DNA from: Bacteroidales bacterium UBA5072
Lineage (GTDB): Bacteria; Bacteroidota; Bacteroidia; Bacteroidales; UBA10428
Assembly (NCBI GenBank): GCA_002415855.1
Contig: DIAS01000136.1
Location: 59,107-123,106, forward strand
DNA: 64,000 nt
Direction: 5' to 3'
Shown here: positions 1-9,062 of the stretch, piece by piece
Layout of the letters: every line of letters begins with the position of its first letter
How positions within the stretch are numbered: the first letter of the stretch is position 1
The notes under the pieces: model-generated
Databases searched by the model: none
Seen by the model: the letters and a program-made list of their open reading frames with translations, nothing else
Told to the model about the DNA's origin: nothing
Translations under genes and position numbers: made by a program

Positions 1-1
1 A

Positions 2-2878
2 GGTCCGATGTCCTATTGGGTGAGCAGTTACAATGATACGACAGGCTGTGAAAGCAACCGGGAAATGGTTACTGTCCGGATTGATCCCATACCTGCAGCG
101 CCTGTTGTTTCAGATGCAAGTCGGTGCGGGGAGGGGTCATTAACCCTGGTCTCCTTACCTGGAGCCAATGGCACGGAAAATCGCTGGTACGACGCTCCGG
201 TTGGCGGTACCCTGGTCGATACGCAGCTCTCTTTTACTACCCCCTACCTTACCACAACTACAGCGTACTGGGTCTCTTCCTTCAACCAGAATTCGGGTTG
301 TGAGGGTCCAAGAGCCAGGGTACTGGCGGAAATAAATCCTGTCCCGGGTTATCCAGTTGCAGCGAATGTCACACAATGTGGTTCCGGCGCTTTGCTGCTA
401 GTCTCTACCCCGGGAGTAAACGGAACCATCAACAGATGGTACGACAGTCTTACAGGAGGAAACCTCCTTTTCCAGGGGAACAATTACCAAACCGGCAATC
501 TCACTGTAACTACGCGTTTTTATGTGTCAAGCTACAATGAAACTACCGGTTGTGAGAGCAGCAGGATAGAGGTGATGGCTGTAATACTTCCATTGCCCGT
601 AGCAAATACAATCATAGGTCCATCCATTGTAGGTGTTACACAGACCAATGTCATTTATTCCGTAAATTATCAGCCTGGATCGACATATGACTGGTCAATT
701 CCTCCGGGGATCAATGTTCTGTTGGAGAATCAGAATTTCGTAATTCTTGAATTCCCCAATATTGGAAATTATAACCTTACAGTGACCGAGACCAACAGCA
801 TAGGATGTGTTGGGCCGCCTGCCATAAAGCCCGTTGAAGTAAGGGCTGACCTGATAGTTCTTGACATTACCACGACACAGGAAGACGCATGTGTGGGGAC
901 CGGACTTCAGCTTTCGGTCACCCCATCGGGAGGAACACCTTCCTATACTTTCAGCTGGGGAGGAGATGCTCAGTACCTCTCGGCAGTTGATATTTCAAAT
1001 CCGGTCTTTAATGCTCCAACGGCAGGGGTCTACTGGGTTTCAGTTATGGTAACGGATATCAACGGTAATCACAGTGCCGATACTATTCATGTGACGGTTC
1101 ATTCCCGGCCCATTGCCAATATCAGTGCGGCTGGCAATACTGTATGCGCCGGCAATGATCTTCCTCTTAATGTTACTGTCACAGGCGGATCCGGTATTTA
1201 TGATGTCTACAGCTGGGGCGGACAGACTGCTCCACTCTCGGCAACCGACATTACCAATCCGGTATTCAACACATACCTGAGGGGACAATACATTTTAACA
1301 TTTACTGCTGCAGACAGTTATGGATGTACTGCCAGCGATACCATTGAAATTATCAATGACTCACCAAGGGCTTCCTTTGTAACCAATGCAGTTCCAGGAT
1401 GCAGTCCGGTGCAGGTCAGATTCACGAATCAATCAGACAATGCAACTGATTTTCGCTGGGATTTTGATGATGGTGAAACAAGCAACCAGGAAAATCCGGT
1501 CCATGTTTTCAACAACCAGTCAACCTCTGTGGAGTACTTTAACGTCAATCTTATTGCAGTAAGTGCTTATGGATGTACACATACGACCAATGGCTACGTA
1601 ACAGTATACCCTAACCCGGAATTAACCATAACAACATATCCTGAAAAGGCCTGTGCCCCGGCGGATATTCTGCTTACTTCCACACCGGGCGGCTTCAGCT
1701 ATGCCTGGGATTTCGGGGACGGTGACCGGGAAGACGGCAATTTTAATATCATGCATACTTTTGAGAACGATACCGACCACGACAGCCTGTTTGTTGTGCA
1801 ACTGATCTCCACTTCGTTCTTTGGATGCGAAGATACCGGATTAACACGGATTACGGTTCATCCCTCCCCCCGGGCTTCTTTCACTGTCGATCCTGTAAAG
1901 CAAATGATGCCTGACAGAACGGTCAGTATTACCAATACGACCGAACAGGGGAACTGGCAGTATGAATGGCGGTTTGGGGACGATGCTGTTTCAACGGTTC
2001 GCGATCCGGTTGAACATACCTATCCCGGTCCGGATGATTATCTGATCTACCTGGTAGTAAAAGGAGAGCATTGCGCTGACAGTACCTGGCAAAGTGTAGA
2101 AATTATACCACACCCCCCAATTGCTGAGTTTAAGCCAATTGCACCGGGATGTATGCCACTTACCATACAATTTGAGAATACCTCATCCTATTCCAACACA
2201 TTCCTTTGGGAATTCGGTGATGGTGCCGTTTCAAACAAGCCCAATCCGGAGTATACTTATTATGAGCCGGGCACTTATAAAATAAAACTTACAGCCTGGG
2301 GAGAGGGAGGGGAAGATTCTTACAGCACCATCAACGATGTTTGGGTATTGCCTAATGCCTATTTTGAAATTGCTCCCCGATTTGTATATGTGAATGATCA
2401 GGAAGTACATTTCTTTAATTTATCGGATAACGGTGATGTATACTTCTGGGACTTCGGTGACGGGACAGGGTCTGAAGAAATGAGTCCAGCACATATGTAT
2501 ACCAGGGAAGGAACCTATGATGTGACCCTGAATGTATGGACTGAAAATGATTGCTATGACCTGTATGTAATGGAAACCGCAGTATTGGTGGAACCAACAG
2601 GGAAAATCATTTTCCCGAATGTGTTCCGTCCGGAATCACCCATTGAAGAGAACCGTATTTTTAAACCCGGTGTAATTGATCATGTGGAAGAATACCATCT
2701 GATGATATTCAATCGCTGGGGAGAGCTCATTTTTGAAAGCTTTGACAAGGATACGGGATGGGATGGCTTTGTCAGCGGAAAGATGGCCAAACAGGATGTA
2801 TACGTCTGGAAAGTGGAAGGAAAGTACTCGGGCGGCCAGGTATTCGTTCAGTCGGGCGATGTAACATTAATGCACTAG
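2..2878 (+). CDS. Giant Ig-like/PKD surface protein with gliding-motility C-terminal domain (5' truncated)
   Basis: The frame is open from base 2, so the true start lies before the window. The visible 958 residues begin with about 85-residue Ig-like repeats of the kind common in CHU_C proteins; each carries a WYD..GG motif and ends in a YWVSS or FYVSS strand followed by a G-C-E motif. At least five PKD domains follow, recognisable by FDFDDGE, WDFGDGD, WEFGDGA and WDFGDGT type motifs. The last 90 residues look like the gliding-type secretion domain (FPNVFRP, IFNRWGE, GWDGFVSGK, then GDVTLMH). Proteins of this build are exported by the type IX system to the cell surface and act as adhesins or motility proteins. 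It lies 7 bp upstream of a PorP/SprF gene, the usual partner of this secretion domain. The ligand is unknown. Confidence 0.9.
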   Translation, partial: GPMSYWVSSYNDTTGCESNREMVTVRIDPIPAAPVVSDASRCGEGSLTLVSLPGANGTENRWYDAPVGGTLVDTQLSFTTPYLTTTTAYWVSSFNQNSGCEGPRARVLAEINPVPGYPVAANVTQCGSGALLLVSTPGVNGTINRWYDSLTGGNLLFQGNNYQTGNLTVTTRFYVSSYNETTGCESSRIEVMAVILPLPVANTIIGPSIVGVTQTNVIYSVNYQPGSTYDWSIPPGINVLLENQNFVILEFPNIGNYNLTVTETNSIGCVGPPAIKPVEVRADLIVLDITTTQEDACVGTGLQLSVTPSGGTPSYTFSWGGDAQYLSAVDISNPVFNAPTAGVYWVSVMVTDINGNHSADTIHVTVHSRPIANISAAGNTVCAGNDLPLNVTVTGGSGIYDVYSWGGQTAPLSATDITNPVFNTYLRGQYILTFTAADSYGCTASDTIEIINDSPRASFVTNAVPGCSPVQVRFTNQSDNATDFRWDFDDGETSNQENPVHVFNNQSTSVEYFNVNLIAVSAYGCTHTTNGYVTVYPNPELTITTYPEKACAPADILLTSTPGGFSYAWDFGDGDREDGNFNIMHTFENDTDHDSLFVVQLISTSFFGCEDTGLTRITVHPSPRASFTVDPVKQMMPDRTVSITNTTEQGNWQYEWRFGDDAVSTVRDPVEHTYPGPDDYLIYLVVKGEHCADSTWQSVEIIPHPPIAEFKPIAPGCMPLTIQFENTSSYSNTFLWEFGDGAVSNKPNPEYTYYEPGTYKIKLTAWGEGGEDSYSTINDVWVLPNAYFEIAPRFVYVNDQEVHFFNLSDNGDVYFWDFGDGTGSEEMSPAHMYTREGTYDVTLNVWTENDCYDLYVMETAVLVEPTGKIIFPNVFRPESPIEENRIFKPGVIDHVEEYHLMIFNRWGELIFESFDKDTGWDGFVSGKMAKQDVYVWKVEGKYSGGQVFVQSGDVTLMH

Positions 2879-2885
2879 CAATGCA

Positions 2886-3887
2886 ATGGTGAAAAAGGCC
2901 TTATACATATTGGCACTTATTTTATGCACTTTCCGCGGAATTGCCCAGGATCCGCAGTTTTCCCAATTTTATGCCAATTATCTTTACCTGGCTCCATCCT
3001 TTGCCGGGCTGACAGATAAAAACAGAATAGCCTTTAATTACCGGAACCAATGGCCTGATATAAAGCATGGGTACCAGACCTATTCTGTTTCATTTGATAA
3101 ATACTTTGACAAATTCAGAAGCGGCCTTGGCATCCTGATGTTTCAGGATGTTGCGGGTACAGGCAATTTAAGAACCACAAGCGTGGGGATACAGTATTCA
3201 TACGACTTCAGCATAACAGATGACTGGCATGCCCGGCCCGGTTTGCATTTCAACTATACAGAGCGGGGAATTGATTTTGAAAGATTGTTGTGGAATGACC
3301 AGATCTCCGCCACCGGAAACGCACCTGTTTCGGCTGAATTAGTGCCAATGGAAAAGGCAGACGACATTGATTTTTCCACCTCACTATTGGTATATTCAAA
3401 CAAGTATTGGCTGGGAGCCTCTGTGGATCATCTGCTCAGGCCAAACCAATCCCTTTATTTCTATGAAGGAGATGAGACAAACCCTGCAAAAGTTCCAGTC
3501 AAATACTCATTTTTCGGCGGAGTGAAATTCATCCGTCCGGAACACTTGTTAAGACCTATTCCAACCAGTATTCAACTGGCATTCCTCTACAAACAGCAAG
3601 AGCAGTTCCGTCAGCTTGACCTGGGGGTTTACTGGTATCGGGCTCCCTTGGTAGCCGGGTTTTGGTACCGCGGGATACCGATGTACAAGGAGGTCTTTAA
3701 CCGGGACGCCTGTACGGTTTTGCTGGGTATCAAAACAAAGAACATGAATATCGGCTACAGTTATGATTTTACAATATCTAAACTGATAGCCAGTACCGGC
3801 GGTTCTCACGAAGTATCACTCAGTTATGTCTTTAAAACAAAGGCTATTAAGCACAAGATCAAAATGGTTCCATGCCCTGAATTCTAG
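2886..3887 (+). CDS. PorP/SprF family type IX secretion membrane protein
   Basis: 333 residues. A signal peptide of about 20 residues ends before QDPQFSQFYAN, the hallmark N-terminus of the PorP/SprF family. The rest alternates in outer-membrane beta-barrel fashion (NQWPDIKHGYQTYSVSFD, GLGILMFQD, LGIKTKNMNIGYSYDFTISK). Known members sit in the outer membrane and are needed for export or surface attachment of large proteins carrying a gliding-type C-terminal domain; SprF serves SprB in Flavobacterium. The ATG lies 7 bp after the stop of just such a protein, so the two are very likely one operon and a substrate/partner pair. Pairing is inferred from position. Confidence 0.9.
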   Translation: MVKKALYILALILCTFRGIAQDPQFSQFYANYLYLAPSFAGLTDKNRIAFNYRNQWPDIKHGYQTYSVSFDKYFDKFRSGLGILMFQDVAGTGNLRTTSVGIQYSYDFSITDDWHARPGLHFNYTERGIDFERLLWNDQISATGNAPVSAELVPMEKADDIDFSTSLLVYSNKYWLGASVDHLLRPNQSLYFYEGDETNPAKVPVKYSFFGGVKFIRPEHLLRPIPTSIQLAFLYKQQEQFRQLDLGVYWYRAPLVAGFWYRGIPMYKEVFNRDACTVLLGIKTKNMNIGYSYDFTISKLIASTGGSHEVSLSYVFKTKAIKHKIKMVPCPEF

Positions 3888-3984
3888 CTTATAATTATCA
3901 GCATGGAATAGCTGGATTTATTTGATCAACCCGTTAATTTTTCATACCTTACCTTTCCTGAAAACCTAAAACTACCCTGTTGTA

Positions 3985-6495
3985 ATGAATGAATCAATCA
4001 TTCTGGGATTGATCCATAATACTGCTTTATTGCTGGCATTTAGCCTGATATATGATTATTCCTGGGTTAAGGATGAAGAGACTAAACGAACCGGCAGTAA
4101 ATTACTGGCAGGTACTATCATTGGCAGTATCGGCATCATTCTGATGATGACTCCCTGGACCCTGGTTCCGGGAATTGTTTTTGATACGCGCTCCGTTCTT
4201 CTTGCTATTTCCGGATTATTTTTCGGGCCGGTTCCAACCCTTGTTGCTGTAATCATTACAGGCACCTACCGGATGATTTTGGGGGGTAGCGGAGTATGGA
4301 TGGGGTTGGTGGTAATTGTCACTTCCGGTACCATTGGTACTTTATGGAAAATGCTCAGGCCTGACTGGAAAGAAAGACACTATGTCAGGGAATTGCTGGC
4401 TATTGGAATTCTGGTTCATGCAGTTATGTTAGGATGTACAGTCCTGCTGCCAAAAGAGAACATCCTGCATACGGTTAAATCCATTATCATACCTGTTTTC
4501 ATCGTTTATACCCCGGGTACAGTGCTGCTTGGAATCCTTATGGTGAAGCAATATACAAACTGGCAGAACAGCAAGGCAAAGGAAAACCTGCTGGAATCTG
4601 AACGAAGATTCACGGAAATGATGATGAATGTAAATCTTGTTTCAATCGTTCTTGACAGAAACGGCAATGTCACTTACTGCAATGATTATCTGTTGAATCT
4701 GCTTGGATATAAGGAAGCTGATATAATTGGCCTAAGCTGGTTTGAAAAGTTTACTGCTCCTGAGTCGAGGCAGGAAGCAGTAGAACTTTTCACGGGTACG
4801 GTAAAAGGGAATATGGCCTTCCCTCATTATGAAAGCATCCTTGTTGCCAAAGATGGTACCAGGTTTCTGATATCCTGGAACAATACGTTACTGCGAAATA
4901 CCGATGGGGAGATAATCGGCACGGCAAGTATAGGCGAGAACATAACAGCCCGAAGGGCTGCCGAAGAACAGAAGATGCAATTTGCCAATATACTTGAGGC
5001 CAGCTTGAACGAGATCTATGTTTTTGATGCTGAAACCCTGATCTTCAAGTATGTCAATTATGGCGCCCAGAATAATCTGGGATATCCTCCGGACAGAATC
5101 AGAGAGATGACACCGCTGGACATTCAACCGGACTATAAACCAACGGCCTTCAGGAGGCTGCTGTCACCTTTGAAGAATCATACAAAGTCGATTGTTGTGT
5201 ATGAAACCAGGAACAAACGTATGGATGGTAGCTATTACCCGGTTGAAATTCACGTGCAGTTGTTTGAGTATACCCATGAAAGCATATATCTGGCCATTAT
5301 ACAGGATATTACTCTCAGAAAACAGTCCGAGAAGAAACTGATCGAGGCAATTAAGAAAGCGGAGGAAAACGACCGGCTTAAATCGATTTTCCTCTCCAAT
5401 ATGAGCCACGAGATCAGAACGCCGATGAACGCGATCATCGGATTTTCGGAGTTGCTGAATAAACCCGGGATTGATGATTCAAAAAGGGCATACTTCCTGG
5501 AGATAATCCGAAATTCAAGCAACAGGCTTCTGCAGATTATCAACGATATCCTGGATACTTCCAAAATAGAAGCAGGACAGTTTTCGTTGCATCTGACCGA
5601 ATGTGATCTTGAAGAAATCATCAGGAAATGCGTAGCAGCCTTCAGAAAGAGTGATCTGCTGCTGGGAAAACCCGGGATTGAGCTGAAAGTGAATCTTCCT
5701 CCTGAGTCCAGCAGCCTGAAAGTGATTTCGGACAAAAACAGGCTGCAACAGGTTTTGGATAACCTGATCAGCAATGCCATAAAGTACACCAGGAAAGGAA
5801 CTGTTGAAGTCGGCTTTGCCTTAAGAACCACCAATACCGGTCAGGAAGTTGAAGTGTACATTAAGGATACAGGCATCGGTATTCCCGAAGAAATGAAGGA
5901 ACTTATATTTGAAAGATTCCGGCAACTTGAGGAGAAAGGATTTCATGAAGGAGCGGGACTTGGATTAAGCATTTCCAAAGGTATTGTAGAATTATGGGGA
6001 GGCAAAATCTGGTTTACATCGAGGGTAAAGCTAGGCACTACTTTTTATTTCACCATACCCATGCTGAAGGAGCAGCATGCGCAAAACAGGAATGAGGCTG
6101 CAGAAGACGAAATGATTGACCTGAAGAATAAAACGGTCCTGATTGCAGAAGATGATTACAGTTCATTCCTGTATTTAAAGGAGATCCTGGAAGGCGTTGA
6201 TGTAAAGATCCTTTACGCTGAGAACGGAAAGGAACTGATGAATATCCTGGAAAGCAAATTGCCCGATCTGATCATACTTGATATCCATATGCCCGTAAAG
6301 TCGGGATTAGCCTGTCTGAAGGAAATTCAGAACAAAGGACTGAATGTAAAAACAATTGTGCATACTGCCTATGCGATGGCGGATGAAAGGGCGAGATGTT
6401 TTGAAGCAGGATGTCATGGATACCTGGCAAAACCAATTGAAAGATCCGAATTATACAGGGTTATCAACCGGGTGATGAAGAATACCATAGCCTGA
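3985..6495 (+). CDS. Hybrid sensor histidine kinase (LytS-type 5TM sensor, two PAS, HisKA, HATPase, receiver)
   Basis: 836 residues. Residues 1-200 hold several membrane helices with the 5TMR-LYT signature (VFDTRSVLLAISGLFFGP, YRMILGGSG), as in LytS/YpdA sensors. Two PAS domains follow (about 205-330 and 335-455). The HisKA motif FLSNMSHEIRTPMNAIIG places the phospho-accepting histidine at H475; N and G boxes are intact (NLISNAIKYT, DTGIGIPEE, GAGLGLSISKG). The receiver (about 710-830) has acidic residues AEDDYSS and phospho-acceptor D766 in LDIHMP. It should autophosphorylate and pass phosphate to its own receiver, then to an unseen partner. No DNA-binding domain and no neighbouring response regulator. 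A TACCTTTC box at 3950 is a possible -7. Its stop abuts that of the convergent methyltransferase gene. Confidence 0.92.
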   Translation: MNESIILGLIHNTALLLAFSLIYDYSWVKDEETKRTGSKLLAGTIIGSIGIILMMTPWTLVPGIVFDTRSVLLAISGLFFGPVPTLVAVIITGTYRMILGGSGVWMGLVVIVTSGTIGTLWKMLRPDWKERHYVRELLAIGILVHAVMLGCTVLLPKENILHTVKSIIIPVFIVYTPGTVLLGILMVKQYTNWQNSKAKENLLESERRFTEMMMNVNLVSIVLDRNGNVTYCNDYLLNLLGYKEADIIGLSWFEKFTAPESRQEAVELFTGTVKGNMAFPHYESILVAKDGTRFLISWNNTLLRNTDGEIIGTASIGENITARRAAEEQKMQFANILEASLNEIYVFDAETLIFKYVNYGAQNNLGYPPDRIREMTPLDIQPDYKPTAFRRLLSPLKNHTKSIVVYETRNKRMDGSYYPVEIHVQLFEYTHESIYLAIIQDITLRKQSEKKLIEAIKKAEENDRLKSIFLSNMSHEIRTPMNAIIGFSELLNKPGIDDSKRAYFLEIIRNSSNRLLQIINDILDTSKIEAGQFSLHLTECDLEEIIRKCVAAFRKSDLLLGKPGIELKVNLPPESSSLKVISDKNRLQQVLDNLISNAIKYTRKGTVEVGFALRTTNTGQEVEVYIKDTGIGIPEEMKELIFERFRQLEEKGFHEGAGLGLSISKGIVELWGGKIWFTSRVKLGTTFYFTIPMLKEQHAQNRNEAAEDEMIDLKNKTVLIAEDDYSSFLYLKEILEGVDVKILYAENGKELMNILESKLPDLIILDIHMPVKSGLACLKEIQNKGLNVKTIVHTAYAMADERARCFEAGCHGYLAKPIERSELYRVINRVMKNTIA

Positions 6496-7224
6496 TCAGG
6501 GGGTCTGCAGGATAAACGTGACATGCCTTGGCCGATAGATTCCCGTTTTACTGAATCGGTTGATAATATCACGTGCCTTGTTTCCGTAAAAATAATAGAA
6601 ATCAGTTCCCCTCAGCAAAGCTACTTTATTTTTCAATCTTTCCGACATGGCTTCGATCTCACTGGTATTCATGGCATCCCCTGTGTATTCCGAATGGATG
6701 AACTGATCCTGCAAACGAAATCCGCTGGTCTTGATCAAAGCTGATAATTCTTTAAGAGTAAAAGGTTCACGGTGATATTGTCCCAGCTGATTATCCACTT
6801 CAGCAATGAACCGGTGATATTGCATGTAGCTCTCATTCATTTCAGCGAAATCTTCATTCAGCATTTCATTAATGATAACAAGGCCTCGTGATTTGCAAAC
6901 CCGGTTAATCTCGGTAAAGAGCAACTGGGAAGCCTCGATATGGTGCATGGCGTTGGACATGGTTATTGTATCGAAGTACTGATCCGTGAAAGGCATGGTC
7001 AGTGCAGAACTATAAATCAGAATTACAGGAGACCCGGCAAACTCTCTGGTAGCTGTACTGAGCAATTCCGGATCAAAATCAAGACCCGCAGCACTTCGCC
7101 AGGAATGAAAAGCACCAAGAACAAATTTCAGGAATTCGCCCCTGCCAACGGCCACGTCCAGCAAAGTACCGGCATCAATATTGCCGATCTTGCTTTTTAA
7201 CGTAAGCATGTTCTCATAATTCAT
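6496..7224 (-). CDS. Class I SAM-dependent methyltransferase
   Basis: 242 residues. Motif I (LLDVAVGRGEFLKFV, about residues 22-36), an acidic residue after strand 2 (AGLDFDPELL), and the post-motif segment FDTITMSNAMHHIEA fit the Methyltransf_11 fold that binds S-adenosylmethionine. The MHHI element resembles small-molecule methyltransferases of the UbiE/COQ5 type, but I cannot name a substrate. It is a single gene, convergent with the histidine kinase, with stop codons back to back. The ATG at 7224 is the natural start. Confidence 0.8.
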   Translation of the reverse strand: MNYENMLTLKSKIGNIDAGTLLDVAVGRGEFLKFVLGAFHSWRSAAGLDFDPELLSTATREFAGSPVILIYSSALTMPFTDQYFDTITMSNAMHHIEASQLLFTEINRVCKSRGLVIINEMLNEDFAEMNESYMQYHRFIAEVDNQLGQYHREPFTLKELSALIKTSGFRLQDQFIHSEYTGDAMNTSEIEAMSERLKNKVALLRGTDFYYFYGNKARDIINRFSKTGIYRPRHVTFILQTP

Positions 7225-7312
7225 ACACCTGCAATTAAATTTATAGGGTAAGGTAATTCTCTATAAATTTATCAATCCTTCTTTCAGTTAACAATGGTTT
7301 TTATCATCTGAT

Positions 7313-8536
7313 TTAAAATGCAGCCATGAGCAGATCGATATTTTTCGAAGGAATTCCGAACTGGTTGCCCAGGTATTCGTTGGTCAGTATCCCGTTATAA
7401 ATATAAACACTGTTACGAACGCCCAGATTTGCTTTCAGGAATGGCTTAAATCCACCCGAGCTGCCTACAGTCACCAGAATAGGCGACAGAATGTTGCTGA
7501 GGGCAATGGATGCAGTGCGTGCTACTCTTGAAGGTAAGTTGGGGACTGTAAAGTGAATTACATCATGCTTGGTATAAATGGCATCCTGCAAGGTCCGGTA
7601 TTCTGAGGTTTCGATACACCCTCCCTGATCGATGCTCAGATCGATGATAACCGAGCCTTTTTTCATATCCTTTACCATGTCTTCGGTCACAAAATAGCGG
7701 GGACCTGTATCCCATAGGTTTAGCGCTCCGATAACTACATCGGCTGATTTAAGGGCACGCCTCAGCACCTTGGGATGGAAAATTGATGTATGCAAACGCT
7801 GGCCAAGCTGCTGCTGAAGTCCTTCGAGCTTTTGCGGTGAATTGTCAAACACTTTAACCAGGGCTCCAAGGCCAATGGCGGCTCTTGCTGCAAATTCGGC
7901 CACAGTATCGGCCCCAATGATAATAACTTCGGTAGGAGTAATACCTGAAATTCCGCCCAGCAGCACACCCTTGCCACCACTTTGATTGCTCAACAGTTCA
8001 GCAGCGATATTAATTGCTGAAATCCCTGAAATGGCGCTCATGGACTGAATTACAGGGTAGAAATCATGTTCATCCCTGATCTGTTCAATGGCAAAAGCCG
8101 TAATTTTTTTGTCCATCAGGGCACGGATGTACTCTTCCGACTGACGGGTAATATGAACCGATGACAGCACCACCTGATTCCCTTTCAGCATTTCAATTTC
8201 CTTAACATCGAGGGGAGATACCTTGATGATAATATCGGCATTTAGAACCTGTTTTTTATTTTCAATAATGAAAGCGCCGCATTCACTATAATCCGTATCG
8301 TTATACCTGGCTCCTTCACCAGCCTTGGATTCGATGAGGACTTCATGCCCGTTGTCTACCAGTACTTCGACTGCCTCGGGGGTCAATGAAACTCTCTGTT
8401 CAACATGTTGTTTTTCTTTCGGGATACCAATGGTGAGCTTTTTATATTTCTTACCCAGGGCAATCATTTCTTCCTGGGGTAAGATTCCTCCATACATCAA
8501 GGGATTACTTGTAGGTTCCGGTCGCTGATCTACCAT
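7313..8536 (-). CDS. ald: Alanine dehydrogenase
   Basis: 407 residues from the ATG at 8536. The N-terminal AlaDh/PNT domain (IGIPKEKQHVEQRVSLTP, then the GHEVLIESKAGEGA loop) is followed by a Rossmann NAD domain (VIIIGADTVAEFAARAA) and a C-terminal return to the first domain. The family reversibly deaminates L-alanine to pyruvate and ammonia with NAD+. The frame continues upstream to a TTG at 8566, but a good promoter lies at 8568-8599 and its transcript would begin near 8561, so the ATG is preferred. It lies downstream of porW-porX-tsaE on the same strand yet appears to have its own promoter. Confidence 0.88.
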   Translation of the reverse strand: MVDQRPEPTSNPLMYGGILPQEEMIALGKKYKKLTIGIPKEKQHVEQRVSLTPEAVEVLVDNGHEVLIESKAGEGARYNDTDYSECGAFIIENKKQVLNADIIIKVSPLDVKEIEMLKGNQVVLSSVHITRQSEEYIRALMDKKITAFAIEQIRDEHDFYPVIQSMSAISGISAINIAAELLSNQSGGKGVLLGGISGITPTEVIIIGADTVAEFAARAAIGLGALVKVFDNSPQKLEGLQQQLGQRLHTSIFHPKVLRRALKSADVVIGALNLWDTGPRYFVTEDMVKDMKKGSVIIDLSIDQGGCIETSEYRTLQDAIYTKHDVIHFTVPNLPSRVARTASIALSNILSPILVTVGSSGGFKPFLKANLGVRNSVYIYNGILTNEYLGNQFGIPSKNIDLLMAAF

Positions 8537-8567
8537 GATTTTCAGATTTAAACATAATGCAAACAAG

Positions 8568-8599
8568 CTAAAGTAGTTAAATTACAGGAGAAACTCAAA
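8568..8599 (-). promoter_or_regulatory. Bacteroidota-type promoter for alanine dehydrogenase
   Basis: On the minus strand TTTG (8599-8596) and TACTTTAG (8575-8568) are separated by 20 bp, close to the Bacteroidota consensus TTTG-N19..21-TAnnTTTG with one mismatch. The expected transcript start is near 8561, giving a leader of about 25 nt to the ATG at 8536. Confidence 0.6.
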
Positions 8600-8625
8600 C
8601 ATTTCCGAAATCAGAATTACCCCTG

Positions 8626-9045
8626 TCAAATGTCTACTTGAACCAACCGGCTTTTATTTCCGGATTCCTCGATTCTTACCTTAACCGTTGAACCGGGTAA
8701 AAGGCCATGGGCTCTTTCGGCCCATTCAATAAAAACAAAGTTGTCCCCGAGGAAGTATTCCTCATAACCAAGATCATACAATTCATCCACGGAATTTATC
8801 CGATAGAGATCCAAATGATAGAGCACTTCCCCGTTTCTTGTCCGGTACTCATTCACCAGTGCAAAAGAAGGGCTCGTAATGGTATCCGTCGTCCCTAGTT
8901 CCTGACAGATGGCCTTTATCAATGTGGTTTTACCCGATCCCATAGGTCCGTAAAAAGCAAATGTCTTGTTTCCCTTTACCATGGACAAAAACGTTCTGGC
9001 TGCTTGTCCAAGCTGATCCAATGACTTAATTTCAAAAGTTTGCAT
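8626..9045 (-). CDS. tsaE: tRNA threonylcarbamoyladenosine biosynthesis ATPase TsaE
   Basis: 139 residues, the usual size. Walker A (GPMGSGKTTLIKAI, about residues 34-47), the SPSFALVNEY switch and the HLDLYRI strand are typical of TsaE. The enzyme works with TsaB and TsaD to make t6A at position 37 of ANN-decoding tRNAs in the cytoplasm. Another subunit, TsaB, is at 58.2-58.9 kb; TsaD and TsaC are not in the window. The gene starts 17 bp after porX, so it is probably in the same transcript. Confidence 0.93.
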   Translation of the reverse strand: MQTFEIKSLDQLGQAARTFLSMVKGNKTFAFYGPMGSGKTTLIKAICQELGTTDTITSPSFALVNEYRTRNGEVLYHLDLYRINSVDELYDLGYEEYFLGDNFVFIEWAERAHGLLPGSTVKVRIEESGNKSRLVQVDI

Positions 9046-9062
9046 AGTACTGGTGGAAAGGA

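Noticed and set aside
5250..5834. A 194-codon frame opposite the histidine kinase
   Set aside because: It lies wholly antisense to conserved kinase motifs and has no domain, signal or promoter. The same applies to the 197-codon frame opposite porX (9738-10331).
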